Assembly: GCF_007748115.1 (NCBI RefSeq)
Contig: NZ_CP036289.1
Location: forward strand, 930,001-994,000
Direction: 5' to 3'
Source of the DNA: Bremerella volcania
Lineage (GTDB): Bacteria > Planctomycetota > Planctomycetia > Pirellulales > Pirellulaceae
Length of the DNA: 64,000 nucleotides
Position numbers and translations under genes: made by a program. Under the pieces are notes generated by a model that was given only the letters and a program-made list of their open reading frames with translations, had not been told where the DNA came from and made no database searches. Below are positions 18,634 through 27,309 of the stretch, piece after piece. Position 1 is the first letter of the stretch, and each line of letters starts with the position of its first letter.

Positions 18634-19373
18634 ATCAAGAATTGATGAAAACAGTCGAGCGAGTCGTGCGTCCACTGCCTTGCGACAAAACGCATAAGAA
18701 TCGCATGCGAGCCGATTTGTACTCGCAGCTGGAGCGGATCTTCGAAGAAGAGTTGGCGAAAGAACCCAATGAGTCGTTGGCGCTTTCGCGTGCCCAAGAC
18801 CGTTTTGGTGAGACGGCCCAACTGAAGAAAGAACTGCTGGCGACCATTCCGCGAATCCATCAGTGGCAAACTGCCTTAGATCACTTCATTACCGGTCATC
18901 GCGAAGGTAGGTCGACGCTGCGATTCGCCGTAGGGTTTGGATCACGCGCGTCCGTCGTTCTGACTTTGTTTTTTGCAGTGATGATCGGCTGGGGCACGTT
19001 TTATTGGCAAGATCCGATCATCTTTGGGATGTGGCCTGCGTTTCTGGCAATTGCTCTGCTGTTTGGGGGCAATTGTTTCACGAACGTGATACTAGGAGAC
19101 CTAGCCCTGCAAGCGTTTCAGGGCGATTCATTTAGCGCGCGGCTAAAGAAACCTTATCTTCTGGTTCTGGCCGCCGTCGGGGCTGGCTTATCAGTCGCGG
19201 TTTCGTTGTTGACTTTGATTGAAGTCGCTTCGCCGGGAGCATACTGGAGCGGGCTGCCAGGTGTGTTCCTCTGGCCAATGGGGATGACGATTGCATTATT
19301 TCTAGTCGTCGTCACGCTGATGGCGAAAGTAGAACTGGTCGATCGCCGCTGGTCGCAGCTGAGCTTGGACTAA
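18630..19373 (+). CDS. PadR-linked multi-span membrane protein B (tandem paralogue)
   Basis: The 247-residue product is a paralogue of the gene before it: both begin with M-N-x-x-L-M-x-x-V-E-x-V-V-R-P-L-P and share the R-F-G helix of the prefix domain, followed by about four membrane spans. The ATG at 18630 overlaps the previous stop, so I rejected the in-frame upstream ATG at 18399. The downstream end overlaps the convergent DUF4259 gene by 4 bp. Tandem duplication followed by divergence suggests a heteromeric membrane unit under PadR control. Confidence 0.82.
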   Translation: MNQELMKTVERVVRPLPCDKTHKNRMRADLYSQLERIFEEELAKEPNESLALSRAQDRFGETAQLKKELLATIPRIHQWQTALDHFITGHREGRSTLRFAVGFGSRASVVLTLFFAVMIGWGTFYWQDPIIFGMWPAFLAIALLFGGNCFTNVILGDLALQAFQGDSFSARLKKPYLLVLAAVGAGLSVAVSLLTLIEVASPGAYWSGLPGVFLWPMGMTIALFLVVVTLMAKVELVDRRWSQLSLD

Positions 19374-19708
19374 TCCCAGTCTTTGCGAACCTTCAAGAAG
19401 CGGCAGAAGGTCTTGGCGATGATGTCTCGTCGCTCGGCGGCGTCTTCCGGCGTTGAGTAGAACTCTTCTTTTTCTTCGTCGAAGATTTCGAGGCAGGCAT
19501 CTCGTAAAGCAATCAGCTCGGCTTCTTCAGGCGGTCGGGCATTGCAGTGCTCGACCAGGACCCGCAGCATGTCGACCTGGGCCATCAGCATCAGCAGGTC
19601 TTCGATCTCGTCGGGGTGCACGAGTTGAGAACGCACCTGATCGGCAATCCCTTCCACGTAGTCGAGTGCCGCGTCGTTCTGGAAATTGCCAAAGCCCCAA
19701 CTGCCCAT
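19370..19708 (-). CDS. DUF4259 protein
   Basis: This 112-residue protein starts with MGSWGFGNFQNDAALDYVEG, the signature opening of DUF4259. The rest is helical and acidic, with no membrane span. It is convergent with and overlaps the end of the PadR operon by 4 bp, and lies 11 bp after mogA on the same strand, so it is probably cotranscribed with mogA. The function of DUF4259 is unknown. Confidence 0.85.
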   Translation of the reverse strand: MGSWGFGNFQNDAALDYVEGIADQVRSQLVHPDEIEDLLMLMAQVDMLRVLVEHCNARPPEEAELIALRDACLEIFDEEKEEFYSTPEDAAERRDIIAKTFCRFLKVRKDWD

Positions 19709-19719
19709 GGCTGGCTCCT

Positions 19720-20259
19720 TTATTTCTTTTGAGGACGAAATGCCTGGATGCGCTCGGGATTGGTCTCCAGGTACGGCCCTTCGACGAGATCAATACAGTA
19801 CGGTATCGCCGGGAAGACGGCGTCCAGGCATTCCGCAATCGCCTTTGGCTGACCAGGCAGATTGATGATCAGCGAATTGCCGCGAAGTCCGGCCGTTTGG
19901 CGGGAAAGAATCGCGGTGGGAACCTTTTCCAGGCTCACCTTGCGCATCAGCTCGCCGAAGCCAGGCATCTCTTTGTCGCAGACCTGGACGGTGACGTCAG
20001 GCGTCAGGTCGCGCTTGGCAGGGCCGGTTCCGCCAGTGGTGATGATCAGGCAGCAGCCGACGTCGTCCGACAGACCAATCAGCGTTTGGGCGATCGTGTC
20101 GCGATCATCGGGAATCACTTTCGCGACGGCTTCCCACGGCGAGGACATCACCTGGTCGAGGTACTCGCGAATGGCGGGACCCCCTCGGTCTTCGTAGTCG
20201 CCTCGCGAGGCACGATCCGAAACGGTCACAATCCCAATTTTCGCAGGTGTGTTGGGCAT
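19720..20259 (-). CDS. mogA: Molybdopterin adenylyltransferase MogA
   Basis: MogA activates molybdopterin by adenylation before molybdenum insertion. The 179-residue protein matches MogA closely: TVSDRASRG at the start, the substrate-binding TTGGTGPAKRDLTPD, EMPGFGELMR, ILSRQTAGLRG and LIINLPGQPKAI, ending with ETNPERIQAFRP as in E. coli MogA. It is the first gene of a two-gene minus-strand unit with the DUF4259 gene. No other molybdenum cofactor genes are in the window. Confidence 0.94.
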   Translation of the reverse strand: MPNTPAKIGIVTVSDRASRGDYEDRGGPAIREYLDQVMSSPWEAVAKVIPDDRDTIAQTLIGLSDDVGCCLIITTGGTGPAKRDLTPDVTVQVCDKEMPGFGELMRKVSLEKVPTAILSRQTAGLRGNSLIINLPGQPKAIAECLDAVFPAIPYCIDLVEGPYLETNPERIQAFRPQKK

Positions 20260-20274
20260 TGGATGACTTCCTGT

Positions 20275-20435
20275 CCCCTCGCCCCCGTCCTCGTGGGAGA
20301 GGGTTAGGGTGAGGGGGCGAGCAATTATGATGTCGTCAAATCAGCAAGAGCGGAGGGAGAATACAGTATCCAGCTCGTCGTCTAGCGAAGTTCAAAAACC
20401 CCTCACCCTTGCCCTCTCCCCTCGGGGGAGAGGGA
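20275..20435. repeat. MITE-like element with inverted ends
   Basis: GGGAGAGGGTTAGGGTGAGG (20295-20314) and CCCCTCACCCTTGCCCTCTC (20399-20418) are near-perfect inverted copies flanking about 80 bp of non-coding DNA. Each end also has its own small hairpin. It fills most of the gap between mogA and queD and belongs to the dispersed CCCTCTCC family. It could be a non-autonomous mobile element; no transposase is nearby. Confidence 0.6.
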
Positions 20436-20468
20436 ACTAAATGCGGCTTGGCCTCCGTGGTGTATGCG

Positions 20469-20948
20469 TTAGGACACCATCGGTTCCGAAAGTTCCGCGA
20501 TCGATTGGAGATTGCCTGCCGAATCGAGGCTGGCCTCGGCGAAGCTGTCTTCCGTTTCCCAGATGGCGACTTTGCGGCAAGTGACCCCGGTTCCCTTGAG
20601 CAGCTTGGGGCAGACCTTTTCCAGCAGATAGGTCGCCATGCTCTCGGCGGTCGGGTTGGTCGGCAGAACGTACATCTTGCACGGTACGACCTGCTTGAGG
20701 GCGTTGATCCCGTTATCGTCGTCTTCGTTCAAGATGAACGCGTGATCCCAGTGTTCGTCGATCCACCCTTTGAACAGGCGTTTCAGTTCGGCGAAATCAA
20801 TCACGCGGCCGACGTCGTCAACCTCGTCGCCGCTGACGTGAAAATCGGCAACGTAATTATGACCGTGGAAGAACTCGCACTTCCCGCCGTGCTTGTAAAG
20901 TCGATGTCCGGCACAAAACTTGATGCGCCGCATAATGCTCAGGCTCAT
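20469..20948 (-). CDS. queD: 6-carboxy-tetrahydropterin synthase / PTPS-like QueD
   Basis: QueD converts dihydroneopterin triphosphate to 6-carboxytetrahydropterin in queuosine synthesis. The 159-residue protein has the zinc-binding histidines in CAGHRL and HGHNY, the catalytic DHAFIL, PTAESMATYL and the closing WETEDSFAE. It could equally be a 6-pyruvoyl-tetrahydropterin synthase of the same fold, but QueD is the usual bacterial role. The spacing of CKMYVLPTNPTAE fits the bacterial form. No other queuosine genes are in the window. Confidence 0.88.
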   Translation of the reverse strand: MSLSIMRRIKFCAGHRLYKHGGKCEFFHGHNYVADFHVSGDEVDDVGRVIDFAELKRLFKGWIDEHWDHAFILNEDDDNGINALKQVVPCKMYVLPTNPTAESMATYLLEKVCPKLLKGTGVTCRKVAIWETEDSFAEASLDSAGNLQSIAELSEPMVS

Positions 20949-21010
20949 ATCATTCTCCCTGGATCAGTTTCCAGGATTGGGAGGCCCGGTGATGGGGCCA
21001 AATGCTTCTT

Positions 21011-22279
21011 CTACGGACTATTCTCGGGAATTGTGCCAGCCGAGGCAAGGACTTGCAGTTCGGGCGAATCTGTACCCGTCGTCTCCGGCGGGCGCTGAAA
21101 TCGCTGCAGATCGAGTGTCGGTCGCCACGTGATTTTTCGCAGAAGTAGCCCCAGTAGCACCGCTACGCCAGCGAACACCGCGGCCTTAGGCAAATCGGTC
21201 AAGCCGAACGGCTGGTTCCAGAACTTCCAAAACAGCACGAAAACAAAACTGCTGACCAGGATCGACAGTTCGACGCCGCCGGCGAAGTCGGTTCGTCCGA
21301 GACGTTTGAGAACCGGCCAGATCACAACGGATACCAGCAAACTCAGCGCCGCAATCACGAAGGTGGCCTGCCACCCAAAGTACATCCCGGCGGCAACCAT
21401 CATGATCGGAATCCCCAGGCGGCGTGAGTGATCGTCCTGGGTCGGCCGCGAAACGAAAGCTCGCATGAGCATCCCCCACACGGTACCGGCAGCTGCTCCG
21501 CAGAGAACCGTCAAAAAGACTTCCAACCGCTGGGCATCGATAACGCTTCCCAGGTCCATGCTGCCGAAACGTACCGGGTAGAGGTCAGGCCGGATCATCG
21601 GTCCCAAAAAGCCCGCACCGTAGCCCAGCACGCAAAGGGTCAGGGGCATGCGCGAGCGGTCCCAGGCAATCATCGCCCAGCACACCATCAGGCTGAACAG
21701 ATAACAGTGGAACACGTAGATCGAAAGCAGCGGGAACTGCAGTTCCAGCATGGCACGCGAATGGCTAATCCGAACGGCATCAATGCCAGGCAGGTTGCCG
21801 CCACCGCTAAGCACTTCAAACTGCAGTAGCAGCAGAAAGATGAGCCCCACGACCGTTTCGATGATGGGGTAACGCGGCGAGATCGGCAGCCGACAGGTTC
21901 GGCAGCGTCCACCGAGCATGATCCAGCCCAGCACCGGGACGTTGTCGTTCCATTTGAGCTGGGTACTGCAGTAGGGGCAGCGCGACGGCCGGGAAACGAC
22001 CGTTTCCCCCCGCGGCATCCGCCAGATGACGACGTTCAGGAAGCTTCCGACGGTGGCTCCAAAGAAGAAGAACCACGCGTAGAGGAAGCCGGCGATCAGG
22101 ATCGATTGAATCCACTGCACCTGGTCCAGCCGGTTCTGGCGGCTGACGAAGTCCTCGTCGGTACCGGCCAGCCAAAGCATCTCAAATGCCGGCCACGCCA
22201 GGACCGCGCCTACGCCCAGACACACCACGACCGCGATCGTGTAGCGAAGCCAGGTGAGTCGAGACTGTGAGCGGGGCAT
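21011..22279 (-). CDS. Prepilin peptidase-like protein lacking second catalytic Asp
   Basis: The 422-residue polytopic membrane protein keeps the N-terminal domain of prepilin peptidases/N-methyltransferases (PilD/GspO): GSFLNVVIWRMPRGE (78-92) and the zinc tetrad CPYC (101-104) and CRTC (126-129), followed by PISPRYPIIE. The A24 aspartic protease half has the first aspartate in AWDRSRMPLTL (Asp207). The second motif, normally GxGD before LGWQ, reads RRLGIPIMM before YFGWQA, so the second aspartate appears missing. It may be an inactive paralogue, a methylase only, or may use another acidic residue. Prepilin-like DUF1559 substrates are encoded at 9906 and 33603. Confidence 0.85.
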   Translation of the reverse strand: MPRSQSRLTWLRYTIAVVVCLGVGAVLAWPAFEMLWLAGTDEDFVSRQNRLDQVQWIQSILIAGFLYAWFFFFGATVGSFLNVVIWRMPRGETVVSRPSRCPYCSTQLKWNDNVPVLGWIMLGGRCRTCRLPISPRYPIIETVVGLIFLLLLQFEVLSGGGNLPGIDAVRISHSRAMLELQFPLLSIYVFHCYLFSLMVCWAMIAWDRSRMPLTLCVLGYGAGFLGPMIRPDLYPVRFGSMDLGSVIDAQRLEVFLTVLCGAAAGTVWGMLMRAFVSRPTQDDHSRRLGIPIMMVAAGMYFGWQATFVIAALSLLVSVVIWPVLKRLGRTDFAGGVELSILVSSFVFVLFWKFWNQPFGLTDLPKAAVFAGVAVLLGLLLRKITWRPTLDLQRFQRPPETTGTDSPELQVLASAGTIPENSP

Positions 22280-22515
22280 GATGCTTTCTGCCGGGGCAAA
22301 GGATCCAAAGGGAAGGGGCTATTTTAGAACGACTTAGGGAAAAAACCCAGGGTATGGCCGCAACTGTTCCGCTGCGGTTGTGCGGCGAAAATCGTCTCCG
22401 TTAGTACCTAATAGATAGGTGACAACTGATGATTAGCTGGCTAAACTGCAAGTCCGTTCCTGCCCCCTGTGGAGTGGAATCATCCTACCTCTGGCTCGCA
22501 TCACGATGGACAACG

Positions 22516-23379
22516 ATGGATCTCGATAATCCTTTCCGTACGCCGACCGAAGATTCCTCCGGCAATGCTGTCAGCAGCAATTCGATTCGCATCGAGCCGT
22601 TCCAGGTGCGGGCTTCCGGCTTCCATTGCCGCGTCTTAACCGAAGCTCAAGTGAGCGAGATGCTCGCCAAAGAACTGGCCACTTTTTGCGGTGAGCAGGG
22701 CTTCGAAATCATCAATGGCAAGGCGCAATACACGATCAAGGGGGAGATCGTCAAAATCGACCAGGGGAATCAACTGCTGCGGTACCTCCTGCCGTATCTG
22801 GCCGGTGAGGCGATGGTCGAGATTCATGGAGAAGTCGTCCAAGGAACTCACTCCAGCAAGACATTCCACATCAAGAAGACCTTCTCGATGGGGGTTTTCG
22901 GTGGAAGCAGCAAAGGGATGATCAAGGATGGCTTGCGGCTCGCAGCGATGAAGATTGCCGCGGATGCTGGCCTGGTTGGGCATCAAACGTCGGGCCTCAA
23001 ACGAGGCGGCAGCGGCGGCGCGGCGCTCGATCCGATGAATACCTGGTTGTACCTGGGGCTGGTCGCGCTTGCCGCGCTGATTGCCGCGTTGATTGTGGGG
23101 AACGTTGCCAATGGCTGGGCTCTTGCGGCTCCAGAACGGCACGACGGCATCGCCATGGAAGACCGCGGCGGTTGGGTCCTGCTTCAGGGTGTGCTGGCTT
23201 TTATTTCGATCTTGTTTGGGGGCCTCGCCGCTGCGCCCGACAGCGTGCTCAAAAGTAGTGGGATGATTTGGCTTCGTGCCAATGCTGGGGTGAAGTCGAT
23301 CATCGCCCAACGAATCTTGTTGGGGATTTTATGCGCCGTGCCAATTCTGTTGGCTCACCTAAGCAAGCTCCTCATGTGA
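22516..23379 (+). CDS. DUF4410-like domain fused to a membrane region
   Basis: The 287-residue product is not firmly identified. Residues 30-160 resemble DUF4410 proteins: a pattern of GEIVKIDQGNQLLRYLLPYLAGEAMVEI, then a strand-rich stretch and FSMGVFGGSSKGMIKD. DUF4410 proteins are usually lipoproteins, but here there is no signal peptide, and three hydrophobic spans follow (about 183-205, 225-245, 265-285). I chose the ATG at 22516 because the upstream frame back to 22429 looks non-coding. It is alone between divergent and downstream units. Confidence 0.7.
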   Translation: MDLDNPFRTPTEDSSGNAVSSNSIRIEPFQVRASGFHCRVLTEAQVSEMLAKELATFCGEQGFEIINGKAQYTIKGEIVKIDQGNQLLRYLLPYLAGEAMVEIHGEVVQGTHSSKTFHIKKTFSMGVFGGSSKGMIKDGLRLAAMKIAADAGLVGHQTSGLKRGGSGGAALDPMNTWLYLGLVALAALIAALIVGNVANGWALAAPERHDGIAMEDRGGWVLLQGVLAFISILFGGLAAAPDSVLKSSGMIWLRANAGVKSIIAQRILLGILCAVPILLAHLSKLLM

Positions 23380-23663
23380 AATAATAGTAGGGGAGAGTTT
23401 CGCGGATGGCTCAAAATTCCCCTAAACTCGCGGCCGCCAGCCTGGCATTGGCGCGATAAGGCATTGATCGATTGGCTCGATCCGTCGAATCAATGATTGC
23501 CGTGGCAACGGCTACCCGCAAACCGCAAATTTCGCGGAACGGATCTTGCTCAATTGTGCCGACCGTTCCTACAATTCTGCGATATAGTGCCCGAGGCATG
23601 CCAGACCTGAACTCTTAACCCCAAGGTCTGCCCCGGTGCAGCTCGCTTAAGTGCTGTCCTGGG

Positions 23664-24398
23664 ATGGCCAATCCGTTCGACTTCGAGATCCTGCCACAGC
23701 CGGATGACACGACCTGTGGGCCGACGAGCCTGCATGCCGTCTACCAGTACTTTGGCCTGAACTTAGATCTTCACCAGTTAATCTCGGAAGTACCCAGCTT
23801 AGAGCAGGGTGGAACCCTCGGCGTGATGCTGGGGATCGACGCCCTGCGGCGCGGCTTCGAGGCGACCATCTTCACGTACAACCTCGAGGTCTTCGACCCG
23901 ATCTGGTTCACGCGAAGCTATGACCTGACCGAGCGTCTCGAGGCTCAGCTGACCGTCAAGTCCGACCCCAAGCTGCACCTGGCCAGCAAGGCCTACATCG
24001 AGTACCTGGCTTTGGGCGGAAAGATCAAGATGCGGGATCTCAGCGCGATGTTGATCAGTCGCTACTTGCATCAATCGGTCCCGATTCTCACCGGGCTCAG
24101 CTCGACCTATTTATATAGTGGGCCGCGCGAGCACGGCTTGAAGAACACGCCGGACGACATTCGCGGGCTGCCCCAGGGGCACTTTGTCGTTTTGTACGGA
24201 ATGAACGAAAACCAGGATCGCGTTTATGTCGCCGATCCCTATCTGCCCAATCCACTGGGCGAGATGCATCACTATCCAGTCAGCTTTGATCGGCTGGTGT
24301 GCTCGATTTTGTTGGGCATCCTGACCTATGACTCGAACCTGTTGGTGATCGAGCCCAAGAAAGAGGGCTCGATCACCAAAGCCAAGATCGCCCCATGA
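23664..24398 (+). CDS. C39-like cysteine peptidase of the amidoligase operon
   Basis: This 244-residue papain-fold (peptidase C39-like) protein has the catalytic cysteine in DDTTCGPTSLHAVY (Cys18), the histidine in GHFVVLYG (about 171) and the acidic residue in VYVADPY (about 190). There is no signal peptide or membrane span, so it is a cytoplasmic stand-alone enzyme and not the domain of a bacteriocin ABC exporter. It opens a four-gene unit with a RimK-like ligase, a GCS2-type ligase and an N-formylglutamate amidohydrolase. In such clusters it is predicted to cleave or trim a peptide product or tag (family knowledge from work on amidoligases). Confidence 0.82.
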   Translation: MANPFDFEILPQPDDTTCGPTSLHAVYQYFGLNLDLHQLISEVPSLEQGGTLGVMLGIDALRRGFEATIFTYNLEVFDPIWFTRSYDLTERLEAQLTVKSDPKLHLASKAYIEYLALGGKIKMRDLSAMLISRYLHQSVPILTGLSSTYLYSGPREHGLKNTPDDIRGLPQGHFVVLYGMNENQDRVYVADPYLPNPLGEMHHYPVSFDRLVCSILLGILTYDSNLLVIEPKKEGSITKAKIAP

Positions 24399-24483
24399 TG
24401 GCTTAATCCATTCCAGCGGGCAGCTACCCCATGCTGCCGGCTCGTTCTTCGCCCCATTCGCTCCGACGCATAGAAACTTTCCC

Positions 24484-25947
24484 ATGGCAATTTTGATAGT
24501 GACCGACCAGACCGACCGCTGGCCAAGCGACGGCCCCAGCGTGGAAGTGGTCGATCCGAAGGCCTACATCACTCAGCCGCAGTACAGCGAAATGCGCGGC
24601 GCGAAGGTCTTTAACCTTTGTCAAACGTATCGGTATCAAAGCGTGGGCTATTACGTCTCGCTGTTGGCCGAGGCCCGCGGTCATCGTCCGGTGCCGAGCG
24701 TTGCCGCGATGCAAGACTGGAAGACCCGCAGCATCATTCGGCTGGTCAGCGAAGATCTGGACGAGTTGATTCAGAAGTCGCTCGCTCCGATCAAATCGAA
24801 TAAGTTCACGCTCAGTATCTACTTCGGCAAGAACATGGCCAAGCGGTACGATACGCTGGCCTGGCGACTGTTCAACCTGTTTCAAGCTCCGCTTCTGCGT
24901 GCCAAGTTCATGCAGGAAAAGGAGCGCTGGCAGTTGACCAGTGTCGGGGGCATCTCGGCCGCGGACGTCCCGGAGGCTCACTGGCCGTTCATCGTGGAAA
25001 CGGCACTCGATCACTTCTCGAAACGCCGCAGCGTTGCGAAGGTCAAAAAGACCCGCTTCGACATGGCCATCCTGCGTAATCCTAAAGATCCCGAACCCCC
25101 TTCGGATGAAGTCGCACTGCAGAAGTTTGCCAAGGCCGCGGCGCAACAGGGAGTGTCGACCGAGTACATCTCTCGAGACGACTACGGCCGCCTGGCCGAG
25201 TTCGACGCGCTGTTCATCCGCGATACCACAGCCGTGAATCACTACACTTATCGTTTCGCTCGCCGCGCCCATGCCGAAGGGCTGGTGGTGATCGACGATC
25301 CGACTTCCATTTTACTGTGCACCAACAAGGTGTACCTGGCGGAACTGCTGTCGCGGCATAAGATCCCCGTTCCCAAGACGGTGGTCGTGCATCGCGACAA
25401 TGCCGATACGTTGGGCGAAGAGTTGGGCTTTCCATGCGTGCTCAAGCGGCCGGACAGTGCGTTTTCGCTCGGCGTGGTCAAGGTGAAGACGCCGGATGAA
25501 CTGCAGCAGAAGCTGAAAGAGTTCTTTGCCGATTCAGAGTTGATCATCGCCCAAGAGTTCCTGCCGACCGACTTTGATTGGCGGATTGGCATCTTCGATC
25601 GGCAGCCGCTGTATGCCTGTAAGTATTTTATGGCCAAGGGGCACTGGCAGATCATCAAGCACGAGAACGCCAACCGCGGACGCTACGGCAAGCTGGAAAC
25701 ACTGCCGGTAGAACTGGCTCCCCGTAAGGCGGTCCAGGTAGCTCTCAAGGCGGCCAATTTGATTGGGGATGGTCTGTACGGGGTCGACGTTAAAGAGTCC
25801 GATGGCAAGTTTTCGGTCATCGAAGTCAACGACAATCCCAACATCAACTCCGGCTGTGAAGATGCCGTACTGAAAGAGGAGTTGTATCGACGCATGGTGT
25901 CGATCTTCGTACGGCGAATCGAACAACAGAAAGCAGGCGTGGCCTAA
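24484..25947 (+). CDS. RimK-like ATP-grasp ligase with N-terminal RLAN domain
   Basis: The 487-residue amidoligase has an N-terminal RimK-like ATP-grasp-associated domain (RLAN, about residues 1-160; NLCQTYRYQSVGYYVSLLAE) and a C-terminal ATP-grasp domain (about 280-475). ATP-grasp landmarks are CVLKRPDSAFSLGV, IIAQEFLPTDFDWRIG and IEVNDNPNINSG, the last with Mg ligands. It should join an amino acid to a carboxylate using ATP. It lies 85 bp after the C39-like peptidase and 96 bp before the GCS2-type ligase. The substrate could be a peptide, a protein C-terminus (RimK adds Glu to ribosomal S6) or a small metabolite; the cluster context favours a small peptide. Confidence 0.9.
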   Translation: MAILIVTDQTDRWPSDGPSVEVVDPKAYITQPQYSEMRGAKVFNLCQTYRYQSVGYYVSLLAEARGHRPVPSVAAMQDWKTRSIIRLVSEDLDELIQKSLAPIKSNKFTLSIYFGKNMAKRYDTLAWRLFNLFQAPLLRAKFMQEKERWQLTSVGGISAADVPEAHWPFIVETALDHFSKRRSVAKVKKTRFDMAILRNPKDPEPPSDEVALQKFAKAAAQQGVSTEYISRDDYGRLAEFDALFIRDTTAVNHYTYRFARRAHAEGLVVIDDPTSILLCTNKVYLAELLSRHKIPVPKTVVVHRDNADTLGEELGFPCVLKRPDSAFSLGVVKVKTPDELQQKLKEFFADSELIIAQEFLPTDFDWRIGIFDRQPLYACKYFMAKGHWQIIKHENANRGRYGKLETLPVELAPRKAVQVALKAANLIGDGLYGVDVKESDGKFSVIEVNDNPNINSGCEDAVLKEELYRRMVSIFVRRIEQQKAGVA

Positions 25948-26043
25948 GTCGCGCCAGGTAGCCCTGCTTGAACCAGTGCTGGGCTGCTCAACGAATTGAA
26001 AACAGAACCATCCTTTCCAATTTTGCTTAAGGCAACCAACCGT

Positions 26044-27309
26044 ATGTTGGCCGAACCGTCCCGGTCCGCGAAAGACTCGATCCCGCTGTTTGAAGCGTTC
26101 GGCGTGGAGGTCGAGTACATGATCGTGCATGAAAATTCGCTCGACGTCGCGCCGATCGCCGATCAACTGCTGCGCGACGAAGAGGGTAACCCGAGCGAAG
26201 AGATCGAACGGGGAGACATTGCCTGGTCGAATGAGCTGGCGCTACACGTGGTCGAACTGAAGACCAACGGCCCTGTCGATTCGCTAGTTGGTCTGGCTGC
26301 GCGGTTTCAAGCCAACGTCAACGACGTCAACGAGCGTCTGGGGAGCATCGGCGCTCGTCTGATGCCCAGTGCGATGCATCCCTGGATGCGTCCGGATGTG
26401 GAAATGAAGTTGTGGCCGCATGGCCATAACGAAGTTTACGAAGCGTTCAACGTGATCTTTAATTGCTGCGGCCACGGCTGGGCGAATTTGCAGAGCTGCC
26501 ACCTGAATCTGCCGTTTGACGGAGATGAAGAGTTTGGTCGATTGCATGCGGCGATTCGTTTGCTGCTGCCGATCTTGCCGGCGCTGACAGCCAGTAGCCC
26601 CGTTTGCGAACGGCAGTTGACACTCCACCTGGATCACCGGCTCGAGACGTATCGCCACAATGCCGACCGGATTCCGCAAGTCGCTGGCGTGGTGATTCCC
26701 GAAGGTTTTTATACCGAGCACGACTACCGCCAGTTTGTTCTCGAGCCAATCTATCAGGCGATGGCACCGTTGGACCTGGCCGGCGTGCTGCGGCACGAAT
26801 GGGTGAACAGTCGCGGTGCGATCGCTCGCTTCATGAGAAACACGATCGAGATTCGCGTGATGGACGTCCAGGAGCACCCGGCGGCGGATGTGGCGATCTG
26901 CCAGTTGGTGGCCAACGTCGCCAAGGCCTTGACCGAAGAAACATGGTGTTCGGTGGCCGCTCAGCAACAGGCCGAAACGTTGCGACTTCGCGATATCTTC
27001 CTAAACGTGGTCGACAATGCCGACGAAACGATGATCATCGACCCGGACTATCTTCAATTCTTCGGCTGGGACCAGGGGATCTGCACCGCAGGCGATCTGT
27101 GGCGATCGCTGGCTCAGCGTTTCCCCGTGGAAGAAAAGCCACTCCGCGATGCGCTCGATACGATCCTGAGCGAAGGCCCGCTTTCCCGACGGATTGTGAC
27201 GGCGCTAGAAGACAACTTGCTAGAGCGGTTACCCATCGTCTATCGCGAACTTTGCGATTGCCTGCAAGAGGGGCGTTCGTTTCGACCTGCTGAATTGAAC
27301 GTTCGATGA
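26044..27309 (+). CDS. GCS2-family carboxylate-amine ligase (YbdK-like)
   Basis: The 421-residue protein belongs to the glutamate-cysteine ligase family 2, with FEAFGVEVEYMIV near the start (residues 16-28), FNCCGHGWANLQSCHLNLPF (the metal/ATP face) and NTIEIRVMDVQEHPAADVAICQ late in the domain. It uses ATP to form an amide on a glutamate-like substrate. I chose the ATG at 26044; an upstream in-frame TTG at 25996 is less likely. Its stop overlaps the start of the amidohydrolase (ATGA), so the two are translationally coupled. With the RimK-like ligase it gives this operon two distinct amide-forming enzymes. Confidence 0.88.
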   Translation: MLAEPSRSAKDSIPLFEAFGVEVEYMIVHENSLDVAPIADQLLRDEEGNPSEEIERGDIAWSNELALHVVELKTNGPVDSLVGLAARFQANVNDVNERLGSIGARLMPSAMHPWMRPDVEMKLWPHGHNEVYEAFNVIFNCCGHGWANLQSCHLNLPFDGDEEFGRLHAAIRLLLPILPALTASSPVCERQLTLHLDHRLETYRHNADRIPQVAGVVIPEGFYTEHDYRQFVLEPIYQAMAPLDLAGVLRHEWVNSRGAIARFMRNTIEIRVMDVQEHPAADVAICQLVANVAKALTEETWCSVAAQQQAETLRLRDIFLNVVDNADETMIIDPDYLQFFGWDQGICTAGDLWRSLAQRFPVEEKPLRDALDTILSEGPLSRRIVTALEDNLLERLPIVYRELCDCLQEGRSFRPAELNVR

